Origin: Cyanophora paradoxa
Taxonomy: Eukaryota; Glaucocystophyceae; Cyanophorales; Cyanophoraceae
Length of the DNA stretch: 64,000 bases
Direction: 5' to 3'
Assembly (NCBI GenBank): GCA_004431415.1
Contig: QPMI01000557.1
Coordinates: 1-64,000 of the forward strand
In this document: piece by piece, positions 45,001 to 55,342 of the stretch
Numbering within the stretch: the stretch's first letter is position 1
How the letters are laid out: every line of letters starts with the position of its first letter
The notes under the pieces: model-generated
The model's input: the letters and a program-made list of their open reading frames with translations, nothing else
Databases searched by the model: none
What the model was told of the DNA's origin: nothing
Made by a program: the position numbers and the translations under genes

Positions 45001-45543
45001 CGCAGACGGGGTGGAGGAGCTGGAGGGGCGGGGAGCGGGGAGGAGGGACACGAGGGGGAGGCCCACGGCGCCGCCCTCGCCCTCTTCAACGTCTCCGCCG
45101 CCCCTCGCCCGTCGGGCCCGGCCCCGCCTCGCCGCGCCCCGAGCCGGGCCCCGGGGGCGCCCCGCGGCGGCTCGAGGCCGACAGCGAGGTCGCCGGCCTC
45201 CTCCTCTTCCTCGTGCGCCCCGCCCCGCCCCGCCCCGCCCCGCCCCGCCCCGCCCCGCTCACCCGCCCGCAGAACGCCGCCCCGTCGCCGCAGGGCTCGG
45301 GGGGCCGGCGGCCTGGGGCCCGGGCCCACTCACCGTCGCCAAGCCAGGCGAGTGTGCCGCCGCGGCGCGCCCCGCAGAGGGGCCTCTGGTGCGCTGCCCG
45401 CGCCGCCCGCGCGGACCCTCCGCTCACTCCCGGCAGGAGGCGAGCCCCGCGCCGCCCCCGAAGCAGCCCGTCTCCCTCCGTATGGTGCCCGCCCCCGCTC
45501 GCTCGCTCCCGCCCGCCCTCACCCCGCACCCGCAGGACCCCTA
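42006..45543 (+). CDS. Multi C2H2 zinc-finger protein, paralogue of the zinc-finger region at 21.2-24.4 kb
   Basis: Start taken at ATG 42006 (MNLSTLTTRLRPARRTEQHQ); a later start is possible. Fingers include CDICGRECLTTQALISHRKS, CQRCGKAFTTIFGLGRHNGW, CDACGKVFGSAQ with GLGQHRRHC across an intron, CPHCRKRFGSSGSLRRHLSR, CAVCGRTLMTRSGLVIHERH, CSRCKKTLISVQ with IHVKFCK, and CVRCGKTFGSAQGLGGHRSY. The linkers are disordered, basic or acidic. It shares near-identical stretches with the minus-strand zinc-finger gene (43597-43740 with 23083-23222; 44241-44330 with 22756-22830), including part of an intron. There is no ORC2 domain here; the C-terminus is low-complexity Arg/Pro/Gly. It is probably a nucleic-acid-binding nuclear protein, target unknown. 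Confidence 0.7.
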
Positions 45544-46517
45544 AACAACATAATTCGCAGCTTTTTCCCTTTTTTCCGTGTCGTGAGTGTTATTGATGAT
45601 GAGCAGCCTCCGTCTTTTTCTGTAGACAATCAGCACGCAGCCCTTCATCTTTTTACTCCTTTTTTTGCCTGCACATGTACGATTCAGGGCGAGATGCCAC
45701 AGACAAATCAAAGATCGAGCGCGCCGGCGCTCTTCGCGCCCTCCCGCAGAGGCAAAACGACAGAGGCAGACGGGCGGGGCTCTTCGGTGCTGGGCGGGGC
45801 GGTGGAAGGCTAGCTATCTAGCTAGCGCGAGCGGCGAGGGACTCGGAGGCGGTGGAGCGGTGCGCGACCGGCACGGGAAGGGAGGCGCCTCGAGACCTGG
45901 CGGCTGAGCGGGGCTGAGGCAGCCAGCGCCAGCCCGGCCGCCGAACGCTTCAAGATCCGATCCGATGATCGCAAGCCTCGGACCTGGGAGCTCAACTTGC
46001 AAGGCCGCGGCCGCCGCGCCGCGCGGGCGGGTTGCCGGCCCGGCGCCGGCCCGGGGCGGACGGCGGGGTTCCGAGGCTCAGATCCGATGATCATCACCGT
46101 GGCACACCGACCGTCGGACGTCGAATTCGAATTCGAAACCGTTGAACCGCCGGCCGGCCGGCGCCCAGCCGGCGCCGCGGCCGCCGCGGCGCGACCCGTG
46201 ATCTTGACGGGCCGTCGGACACACTGCATGGGCACATGCGAGGGATCCGAATCCGATGATCATCGGATCCCAAGATTTCTCACGGATCAGATCTAGACTC
46301 AGTAGTAGAGTTGCATGTGGCTTCCCGGAAGTTCCAGGCCCCGAGGTGCATGTGATTTCTCACAAATTCCTCAGTTTGTTCCCGCGCGCAGTCCCGGACT
46401 ATCACGTGTGCCTGCTTGCGCGCCCCTCCTGCTGTTCCCCCGCTGCACCCCCTTGGGCGCGGAGGGCAATGCGGGAGAGACGGGTGTGGAGCGCATTGGG
46501 TGCAGGAAGGCGCGGTC
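45544..46517. other. Convergent intergenic region, no gene seen
   Basis: About 970 bases between zinc-finger gene 2 and the metacaspase. It has T runs (45560-45670), a GC-rich GGCCGGC-type palindromic stretch (46000-46200), and several CCGATGATCATC/GATCCGATGATC motifs (45958-46270) like those in the other convergent region at 19.03-19.18 kb. Confidence 0.5.
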
Positions 46518-47885
46518 CTAGAGCTCGAAGACCTCCTGGGCGGGGTCCATGTCTGCGCCGCGTCAGGTGGCGCCGGGGGGCGGGGGGGGGGGGGGGGGGG
46601 GCGCTCACTGAAGTTGGCGGAGAGCTGGGGGATCTGCTCGAAGCCCTTCTGCTTCATGAAGTCCCGCAACGAAGAGACGATGTTCGCGTGCGGCTGCGCC
46701 TTGCCAGCCGCCACCGCGCAGTCGATCGTCATCTGCCCGCCCGCCCCGTCGCCGGCGAGCCCCGCCCGCCCCGCGGGGACTCCCGCACGCGCGGGCGGGC
46801 ACCTTGAACGCGTACGTCATCGCTGCCTCGCCGAGTCAGGACCCTGCACTGGCGAGAGGAAAGACAGCACGTACCGCCGGCTGCCTTGCCACCGAAGTGG
46901 GCGTCGGCGGAGCCTGCGGGAGGAATCAGGGGGCGGGGGGAGGGGGGGGGGCCGGCTCACACTGCTCGTCGAGACAGCCCGAGTAGAGGATGACCTTGGG
47001 GCGGTCGCCCGGGCCGGCCCGCGTGCCATACCCGGCGGCGGCGCTGTCCATCTGGGCGGGGGTGCACGTCGGCTGCCGGGCGGGCGGGGCGGGCGGGGGG
47101 CGGGGACCTGGAGCTGGACGTCTCCCATGGCGACCGCCCGGCCCGCCCCCGCGTGCTGCCGCCCCGTCACCCCCCGCCCCGCCCCGGCCCCCCCCCGGCC
47201 CCACGCACGGGGATCTTGTTCAGGTCCGCCGGACCGCCCAGACTGCTCATCTTGCTGACGAGGCCGCCTAGCATGCCCCCGGCGCCCCCGCCGCCCCCGC
47301 CCAGCATCCCCATCACGCTCTGCACGGGGCTCGCCTGGGGGGCCCCGCCGGGGGCGCCCCCCATGGCCCCCATGAAGCGCTGCGCCCCCCGCGGCTCAGG
47401 GGCGGGGGAGGGGGGCGGGGCCGGCGGGGCGGGCGCCTGGGCCATGCCGCCGAAGCTGCCACCGAGGTTGTTGGCCATCTGCGGGCCCCTCGGCGGGGGC
47501 GAGGGCGGGGACGGGGCGGAGCGGAGCGAGCGGGCGCACCATGTGCGCGACCTGCGACATGATGATCGCCTGCAGGTTCGGCCCGCCCCCGGGCTGCATC
47601 AGGCCCCCTGCCGCCCCCTCAGCCCCCGCCCTGCCGCCCGGCACGCTGACCCCAGTCGGGCCCCGCACCGAGCATGCCCATCATGCCGCCGGCGCCCTGC
47701 ATGCCCCCCATGCCGCCGGGGGCGGCGAGGGCGGCCGGCGGTTTGGGTCCGCTGCTTTTGCTGCTGCAGCAGGAGAGGATCATGGCGAGGATGCCTGCCG
47801 GGGCAAGCGAGTCAGAGCAAGCGAGTCAGACGAGGGAGGACGCTCCAGGGGCCGCCTCTGGAGAGCACGCCCGCACCCCCGTTGC

Positions 47886-47942
<57 letters not shown>

Positions 47943-48459
47943 TCATGGCAGGGGCCGGGGCGCCGCCCCCACCGAAGTTCATGTTTGCCTGCGGGGGGTG
48001 AGGGGAGCGGGGGCGGGGTGGGGTGGGGCGGGGCGGGGCGGCGGGGGCACCATGGGGTCGCTGAGGGTGTTGGAGACGGCCTGCGAGAAGCCCGAGCTCG
48101 GCTTGATCCTGCACGCCCCTCAGCGCCCCCCGCACCCCCGGCGCCGCCTCGCGCACGTGAACTCTGCCCGCCCCGGTCCTCCCCGTCGGCGGCCGCCAGG
48201 CGGGGGCGGGGGCGGGGGCGGGCGGGGGCGGGGCGCACCGAGGTCCATGCCGGAGCCGGAGTGGCAGCTGCGGGCCGGTGGCGGTGAGGCGGGTGGCGGC
48301 GGCGGGAGGCCCTCGGCGGCGGGCCCGGCACCAGTCAAGGACGACGGTGACGAGCACGCCCGCCGGCACCGCCTGCACCAGCAGCCGGCTGCGCCCCGCC
48401 CCGTCACCTCCGCCCCGCCCCGGTCGCCTTAATCGGGTCCCCCTCCCACCCCCCCCCCC

Positions 48460-48492
<33 letters not shown>

Positions 48493-49497
48493 CCCACCCC
48501 AACCCTCAACCCCTCACCCCGCCCCATCCTCCCCCTCCCCGCCCCCCCGCACTTGCTGCGTACGCAGGGGTGAGCGTGACGAAACAGCAGTGGGGCACCG
48601 GGCGATGCCGCACAGTTCGTCGTCGAGAATAACGCCGGCCGTCTGCGCGCACCCACACGCCCCTCTCAACGTCCGGCGGGGCAGCCGGCAAGGCGCGGCG
48701 GCACCTTGCAGTCGAGCGGGCAGATGCACTTGGGTACGAGCAGTCAGCAGGTGCCGCAGGCGCTCTCGCGTTGGCAGCTCGCAGCCAACGCACCTCGTCC
48801 TGCCTGCAGGCGGCGTCAGGGGAGGCGGGGCGGGAGCCGCGGGCGGCGCGCACGAGTCCTTCTCGTCGCCGGTGCGGTCGGCCACCTGGCTGCCGTGCCC
48901 GGAGAACTGCGCCCCAGCTCGCCCACGCCGGCCAGCCCCGCTGGCGGGGGCCGCAGCGCCGCACCTGGAAGAAGAGTCTGTCTCCCGGACGAGCGCCTTG
49001 CACGAGCCACTGCAGCCCTGCGCCTCCGCTCAGCGCCCCCGCAGCGCTTGTCCGCTGAATGTTTACCGTTCAGAATGTTCTGCTTCGTGGGCTGCCCTTG
49101 GGGCCCGCGGCTCGGCTCCTCGACGACCTGCGAGGGCGCCGATCGGTGCCGCTCCGCGAGTGCAGCGAGCACCGATTTCCGCGCCATCATAACGTTGGAC
49201 TCAGGGTAGCCGAAGTGAGTTGTGATCAGCTGCTTCCTACGCGCGAACGTCAACCAGTTCTTCCCGCCGTTCAAGCTCGTGCGCACCAGGTGTAGCTGTC
49301 GTTGACCTACGAAAAACCTTTTAAAAAGCTGAATTCGAAAATTCAATCTTGTTAAACGCACGCATCCTGAGAGCTTCCCGGACGTCCACGTTTCGTAGTT
49401 GATTCCAACTGGGAAATGTGAGAACTTCGCGGCGTCTTTCGCATGTATTCGCTTCTATTGCACTTTCCAGCTGACCGATAAGCGCTTTCTTGGACAT
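46518..49497 (-). CDS. Metacaspase without prodomain and with a Gln/Gly/Met-rich linker between p20 and p10
   Basis: A caspase-like Cys/His protease cutting after Arg/Lys, linked to stress and cell death in algae and plants. It starts at once with the p20 fold (MSKKALIVGINYETW, GCVNDSYTWKQLITTHFGYP, ESNVMMARKSVLAAL, PTKQNIL). The catalytic His is in FSGHGSQVADRTGDEKDS (codon 48895-48897). ILDDELCGIA follows, then the catalytic Cys in DCCHSGSGMDL (codon 48264-48266, just after an intron). Next comes a low-complexity insert with NMNFGGGGAPAPAM, 18 consecutive Gln (CAG, 47887-47940), and Met/Gly-rich GGMGGMQGAGGMMGMLG. The p10 part is KVILYSGCLDEQCSADAHFG, GAMTYAFK and LRDFMKQKGFEQIPQLSANF, ending DMDPAQEVFEL. 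About fourteen exons, stop 46518-46520. A bulky linker and no prodomain recall type II metacaspases, but the p10 reads like type I. Confidence 0.88.
47887..47940. repeat. CAG/CTG trinucleotide repeat coding for 18 glutamines
   Basis: Pure CTG on the plus strand, CAG in the metacaspase frame. A pure codon run of this length is expected to vary in length between strains. Confidence 0.9.
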
Positions 49498-49698
49498 TTT
49501 TGAAGAGAAAGGCGTGCGTTACGCGGGTTCTCAATTAGATCGAGGGCCGGATCGGATAATCTTGCTCGCGGGGCGCTCCTCGTTGCCGGGCGGCTCGTTT
49601 GCGGCAGGACGGACGATTCGCCTGGCGTTGCACTGAGTGACGCGTACCCGTCGCGCTTTTTTTCGCGGCTTAGCTCCTGCCGGCTTGGCCTTCTTGGC
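49498..49698. promoter_or_regulatory. Shared divergent promoter of metacaspase and DDX49
   Basis: Only 201 bases lie between the two outward-facing start codons; GC is lower than in either gene. No TATA box or other element recognised. Confidence 0.45.
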
Positions 49699-52055
49699 AT
49701 GGTGACGTTCATGGAGCTCGGTCTTGACGGCTGGCTCGTGGAGACAGTTCGCAACATGGGCATCGCTCGTCCCACGCCGATCCAGGAGAACTGCATCCCG
49801 CCGATCCTGGAAGGTAGCCAAGCAGTGCGCAGCGCCCACGCTCCCGCCCCCCGCTCACGCCCTTCAGGCCGCGACGTGCTTGGCGCGGCTCAGACGGGCA
49901 GCGGCAAGACGGCCGCGTTCGCGCTGCCGATTCTCCAGAAGCTGTCTGAAGAGCCCTTCGGGATCTTCGCGCTCGTGCTCACACCCACGCGGTGCGCCAG
50001 CTGCGCAGCGCACACCGGCGCCCGCTTAGCTGCGGCCCTCGCGCGCGCGGGGATCTGAGCTCTGTGCGTTCTTGACGAGAGGTGCGCACAGGGAGCTCGC
50101 CTTCCAGATCGCGGAGCAGTTCCGAGCCTTTGGGGCCTCCATTGGCCTGCGCGACGTCGTGATCGTCGGCGGCATGGGTGCGGCCGCGCCGCACCGCCGG
50201 GTGCCGCCGGGAGGGCGAGGGTCGGGCGGCCGGCGCAGATATGATGCAGCAGGCGATCGCGCTGGCGAAGCGGCCGCACGTGGTCATCGCGACGCCGGGG
50301 CGGCTGCTGGATCACATGCGGAGCTCGAGCACGGCGGACTGGTCGCGCCTTCGCTTCCTGGTGTGCGACGAGGCGGACCGGCTGCTGGCGGGGAACGTGG
50401 CCGAAGAGGTGGCGGAGGTGCTCGCGCGGCTGCCGGCCTCGCGCCAGACGCTCCTCTTCTCCGCCACCGTCAGCGAGGCCCTCGAGGAGCTCCAGCAGGC
50501 CCGTCCCGCCCCCCGCCCCCGGCCCCCACCCCAGCCTCCTCACCCGCCCCCAGCTCTCTCCGCGCAAGCCCTTCTCGTACAGCGCCCCCTCGGCGTGCGC
50601 GGCGGGGCGGGGCGCCGGCGGGGCGGGGCGGGGCGGGGCGGGGCGGGGCGGGGCGGGGCGGGGCCGACGGGGCGCAGGGGCTCGACGGTGGAGGGCCTGC
50701 GGGAGGAGTACATGTTCATGCCGGCGAAGGCGCGCTCGCCGGGGTGGCGCGGCGCGGCTGGGCGAGGGCGAGGGCGGGGCGGCGCAGGTGAAGGACGTGT
50801 ACCTCGCCCATCTGCTCCGCCGCCACGCCGACACCACCGCCATCGTCTTCGCCCCCTCCTGCCGGTCCCCCGCCCGCCCCGCCGAGGGGGGGGGCGTCCG
50901 CTGAGGCGGCGCAGGGCCTGCGAGTACGTCGCGCTGCTGCTGCGCGAGCTCGGCACCCGCTGCACCGCCCTCCACTCCTACGCCAGGCCCGCACTCCCCG
51001 CCCCGCCGCCCCGCGCCCGGAGCGAGGGGGCGGCAGCCAGCCCGAGCGGCTTGCCGCGCTCGCCAAGTTCAAGAACGGCGTCGTCTCCGTGCGGCCCGGC
51101 CCCGGCCCCGCGGCGCCCCGCGCCTGACGCCCGCGCAGGTGCTCGTCGCGACGGACGTGGCGAGCCGGTGCGGGGGCGCGGGGCGGGGCGCGGGGTGGGC
51201 GAGCGGGGCGGCAGAGGGCTGGACATCCCGACGGTGGGCCTGGTGGTGAACTACAACGTGCCGGCCGTCGCCAAGGAGTACGTCCACCGCGTCGGCCGCA
51301 CCGCCCGCGCCGGTCCGCGCCCCGCCCCGCCCCCCCCCCCCCCCCGCCCTCCCCCCCCCGCCCTCCCCCCCCCCCCCTTTTCGGCAGACGGGGGCGCTGA
51401 GCGGGGCAGGGCGGGGCGGGCGGGCGGTGACGCTGGTAACGCAGTACGACGTGGCCCTCGTGCAGGCCATCGAGGCCTTCACCGGCGCGCCCCGCCCCGC
51501 CGCCCCCGCCCGCGCCCCTCCCCGCCCGCGCCGAGGCGGGGCGGGGGGCAGGAAGAAGCTCGGGGAGTACGGGGCGGCCGAGGCGGAGGTGCTGGAGGAC
51601 ATCACGGAGGTCGTCACCGCCCGCCGCGCCGCTCGCCTTGTTCGCGCCCCGCCCCGCCCCGCCCCGCCCCGCCTCACCCCCGCAGCGCCTCGTGGAGAGC
51701 GGCTTCGGGAGAAGCAGAAGGAGCGCAAGGAGAAGGCTGCCCGCCGCGCAGCCCGCGACGTGCGCCCCGCCGCCCCACCGCCGTGCCGCCGCCCTCACCC
51801 GCCGCGCAGGCCGGCGATGGCGGCGCAGGCGAGGCCGCCGCCCCCGCAAAACGCCGCCGGGAGGAGGGGGGCAGCGAGGGCGGCGCCCGGCGCGGCCACA
51901 AGAAGCAGAGCAGCGAGGAGAAGCAGAGCATGGCGTGCGGGGGCGGTGGCGCGAGGGATGGGCGTGGCGGGCGCGGCGGCTCGCAGGCAAGTGGGCGTGC
52001 GTCGAAGGGATCGCAGCGAAGATCCAAGCCCAAGAAGCGCACCACGCCTGGCTGA
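49699..52055 (+). CDS. DDX49: DEAD-box RNA helicase DDX49/Dbp8
   Basis: An ATP-dependent RNA helicase of small-subunit ribosome assembly in the nucleolus. Start [20 protein letters not shown] at 49699; about twelve introns; stop 52053-52055. All family motifs are in order: Q motif [25 protein letters not shown] split by an intron; [33 protein letters not shown]; then RecA2 with [44 protein letters not shown] and [17 protein letters not shown], and [12 protein letters not shown]. The C-terminus matches the DDX49/Dbp8 subfamily ([56 protein letters not shown]) and ends in a basic tail ([10 protein letters not shown]). A long C run (51335-51380) sits in an intron. Some middle exon edges in the GC-richest parts are uncertain. 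Confidence 0.92.
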
Positions 52056-53157
52056 CCCCGCTTTCACCGCCCTCCTCTATTCACAAGCAAATTCAGAATT
52101 CGAACCAGAATTCACTGCGCCGGGTCGAAGCGCTGCCGGACAAACCTTGGGGAGTGGGGACTCCACGGCCGGCCCGGCGGGAGACTGAGAGATCCCGCAA
52201 GCCTTGAAGCTCAATTGCAAGCTAGCGCTGTGGCCCGCGCCCGAGATCACGCGCGTGCGCCCGGGCCCGCACGGACATCGATGTTTCAGAATTATCGGGC
52301 CGCCGTCACGCTTACTTCATTTGCACGGCATGGTCAAAAAAAAACCGTTGAACCTCGTGATCAGCCGCTGAGCTTGAACTTGTGAACTTCGGAAGCCTTG
52401 AAGCCTCAGGGCCTTTTTCGAAGCCCTGCATGAGCTCGGCGGTGCGCGGGCACCAAGCTGCAAGCAAGTACAGGACTTTCGCTGATTGCGATATCGTCTC
52501 GCAGTTGCCACCAATGCTTCAGGCACAGAAGCTCGGCCTCGCTACGCCACGGACTACGCAGGCGACACGGGGGTCGCCTCGCGGCCGACGCCTCCATCTA
52601 GCAGAACGTCTAAGACCGCCAACAGCGAGGACCCATGGGGCGCTATCCTGAACACGAGCGAAAGCGCCCAGTCCCAGCAGCTAGGCAGGAAGCTCAACGA
52701 ACGCTTCACAGGCCCGGTCATCTAGGGATTCAACTAGGGCTACCCATTTTTTCCTCTAGATGAGCACGAGTTGGCAGGCCGGCACCACTAGATGGCAAGC
52801 GGTTCCGGGAGATCCTGTCCGGCGAGCAGCGGGCCGTGTAGCTCGCTAGCTATGTTCTGTTATTAGTATAAACACTGCCCGCGCCCGCGCCGCTGTCCGC
52901 TGCATGAGTGGCATGTCAATGGTCCGACGGTCAGTGCGAGGAGCGGCGGGCCGCAGCAGCACGATAAGTCGCGACAGTTATGCTCTGGCTATCCATGGCC
53001 AGCGCCTCTGTATGATCCCTATGTCCCCGCTCTCGAAGTGCGCGCGCCCGCGGGCCGGCGCGCGCCCGAAGTTCGCGCTCGCTTCCCTTAGGTGCGCCAT
53101 CGGCTTTCTTTAGCGTTTCAGATGGTCCCTGGACTCTCCCGTTAGGTAAGGAAGGCC
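52056..53157. other. Intergenic region at the right edge of the cellular block, no gene seen
   Basis: About 1.1 kb of moderate GC with many CTTGAA/TTCAAG, GATC and CTAG words. No frame here looks like protein: the open frames are short, cross strands and lack conserved patterns. Confidence 0.5.
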
Positions 53158-53840
53158 AGGTTCGCGCGCGCCGCGCGCCCTCGCCGCCTCCCCGCCCCGC
53201 AGAGAGCCGCCCCGATGCCCGCGCGCAGGCCCGATCAAGCCCCGCGACCGGCCGCCCGCCCGCCTCGCCCCGCCCCGCGCCGCCCCCCCGCCTCGCCGGC
53301 GGGGCCAAGGCCAGGTCCGCGCCGCCCTCGCCGCGGCCGCCTCCCCGCCCCGCAGAGAGCCGCCCCGATGCCCGCGCGCAGGCCCGATCAAGCCCCGCGA
53401 CCGGCCGCCCGCCCGCCTCGCCCCGCCCCGCGCCGCGACCGCGCCGCCCCCCCCGCCTCGCCGGCGGGGCCAAGGCCAGGTCCGCGCCGCCCTCGCCGCG
53501 GCCGCCTCCCCGCCCCGCAGAGAGCCGCCCCGATGCCCGCGCGCAGGCCCGATCAAGCCCCGCGACCGGCCGCCCGCCCGCCTCGCCCCGCCCGCGCCGC
53601 GACCGCGCCGCCCCCCCGCCTCGCCGGCGGGGCCAAGGCCAGGTCCGCGCCGCCCTCGCCGCCTCCCGCCCCGCAGAGAGCCGCCCTAATTCCCGCGCGC
53701 AGGCCCGATCACGCCCCGTGACCGGCCGCCCGCCCGCCCGCCCCGCCCCGCGCCCCCCCGGTGCGGGCCAAGGCCAGGGGCCAAGGTGCGGGCCGCCCGC
53801 CCCGCCCCGCCCCGGCGAGCTAAGGCCAGGTCCGCGCCGC
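53158..53840. repeat. GC-rich minisatellite of about 153-165 bp units
   Basis: Roughly four copies; the marker CCCGCGCGCAGGCCCGATCA recurs at intervals of 153, 165 and 165 bases (anchor positions 53215, 53368, 53533, 53698). The last copy and a half are degenerate. Open frames in all phases are a by-product of composition. The array sits exactly where the GC-rich cellular block gives way to AT-richer DNA. Confidence 0.85.
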
Positions 53841-54017
53841 CTGCCCCGGGGCCCCGCGCAGACCCGCAGCGTGCGGGTAGCTTTAGTTGGCAGTTAGCAG
53901 TACTAGTTAGCCGTAGGCATGCAGCTGGATTTTGTGTTTATAATTACGATGTCACAGTGTCCGGATCCGTGGCCGATACCGAAATTTTACATTTTAATTT
54001 GACATTTTCGGGGATGC
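53841..54017. other. Junction between the GC-rich minisatellite and AT-richer right flank
   Basis: Composition switches at about 53900. No coding signal and no clear direct or inverted repeat marking an insertion edge. Confidence 0.4.
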
Positions 54018-54447
54018 ATCTCAAGAATATCTGAAATTCTGGCGAGCACGAGATTCTGGCGGCAATTCGGGGCAAGGCGGTTTCCGGTTTCGACATTTAA
54101 TTTTCCCGGAGAAAAGCCAACAATCTCAAGAATGTCAGAAATTCTGGCGAGATTCTGGCAACAATTCGGGGCAAGGCCGTTTCCGGTTTCGACATTTTCC
54201 CGTAGAAAAGCCAACAATCTCAAGAATGTCAGAAATTCTGGCGAGATTCTGGCAACAATTCGGGGCAAGGCCGTTTCCGGTTTTGACATTTTCCCGGAAA
54301 AAAGCCAACAATCTCAAGAATGTCAGAAATTCTGGCGAGATTCTGGCAACAATTCGGGACAAGGCGGTTTCGGGTTTTGACATTTTCCCGGAAAAAAGCC
54401 AACAATCTCAAGAATGTCAGAAATTCTGGCGAGATTCTGGCAACAAT
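54018..54447. repeat. 94-bp tandem array
   Basis: About 4.5 units. The word AATGTCAGAAATTCTGGCGA recurs exactly every 94 bases (54131, 54225, 54319, 54413), with a more diverged first unit at 54026. Each unit contains ATTCTGGC twice and GACATTTTCCCGG-like blocks. Units differ by only a few substitutions, so the array is young. Confidence 0.9.
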
Positions 54448-54682
54448 TGTTGTATACGCATGGACCTCACACCCGGGCAATTCCGCTTCGCTCCATAGCC
54501 CCCGATTCCATGCGTTTCAAGTGTATACCTCCAGCGTTTCATTAGTTATTTCACCATATACGTCTACCCCACCGATCCAGCTACGTCTACTATCCGATTC
54601 CCTAGGTCGAAGCCTAGCAATATCTGACGACTATACAAGGCAGAGGAGACAACAAGAATAGGCGAAGAGGAGCGCTGCCCCC

Positions 54683-54955
54683 ATGAGCGCGGTCTGCAGA
54701 GCAACGTGGCAGAATAGTCTAGACGATATTAATGTGTACAATGAAGCTATCAGAGGAAACACGTTTAGCTTAATTTTAGGCGATAATGAAGTGTACATCG
54801 AAGCTAACAGAGGAAGCACGTTTAGGTTAATTTTAGGCGATATAGATGAGTACGATGAAGCTAACAGAGGAAGCACGTTTAGGTTAATTTTAGGCGAAAT
54901 GATGAGAACATTGAAGCAACCAGAGGAAAAGCGTTTAGCTCTATCTAGGCGATAA
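54683..54955 (+). CDS. Small protein built of 19-residue tandem repeats, uncertain
   Basis: Ninety residues starting MSAVCRATWQNSLDDINVY. The core repeats the pattern YNEAIRGNTFSLILGD, YIEANRGSTFRLILGD, YDEANRGSTFRLILGE; the DNA repeat is 57 bases, a whole number of codons. The opposite strand is also open over the repeats, so the coding strand is not proven. It lies 388 bases upstream of the polymerase start. Function unknown. Confidence 0.35.
   Translation: MSAVCRATWQNSLDDINVYNEAIRGNTFSLILGDNEVYIEANRGSTFRLILGDIDEYDEANRGSTFRLILGEMMRTLKQPEEKRLALSRR
54726..54950. repeat. 57-bp tandem repeat
   Basis: About four units sharing GAAGCTAACAGAGGAAGCAC and TTAGGTTAATTTTAGGCGA, anchored at 54743, 54800 and 54857, with a decayed last unit. 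The period is a multiple of three. Confidence 0.85.
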
Positions 54956-55149
54956 TGATGAGTACATTGAAGCACTTCGTGTCCCAAGAGCGCTCTGGTG
55001 CGGCCTCTGGAGGTGTGTCGATGGCTTTATCTTTGTTTTAAATGTTTTAATTCGGAGGGTCAAGTTCACGAGAAAACTTTGCGGACGCCGTGACGTGATG
55101 CTGTGACGTGGCGAGAAAACGGCGAGATACGTGACACACAAAAGATTGG

Positions 55150-55196
55150 CGCTGATAGTGCGCTGATAGTGCGCTGATAGCTAGCACTACTATAAA
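55150..55196 (+). promoter_or_regulatory. Putative promoter of the polymerase gene: GCGCTGATAGT repeats and TATA box
   Basis: Three GCGCTGATAG units at 55150-55181 are followed by TATAAA at 55191-55196, about 147 bases before the start codon at 55343. It is the clearest TATA box in the window. Confidence 0.4.
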
Positions 55197-55342
55197 TGCA
55201 TTTGCGTACGCGTTTACACCGCCACCTTGCAGTTAGTTGCATGGCTTAAAGGTTTCTCGCATACATACTAGCAATCAGAGATTGACTGCGATTAATTCGC
55301 AAAAAGTTTTCGGCCATCCAATATTGTAGAGACCTATTCATA

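Noticed and set aside
53215-53721. Open frames over the GC-rich minisatellite (repeats of MPARRPDQAPRPAARPPRPA type)
   Set aside because: All phases and both strands are open, the units vary by lengths that include indels, and there is no start or splice context; composition alone explains it.
54018-54447. 94-bp repeats considered as a CRISPR array
   Set aside because: The whole unit is repeated with no unique spacers, and the context is eukaryotic.
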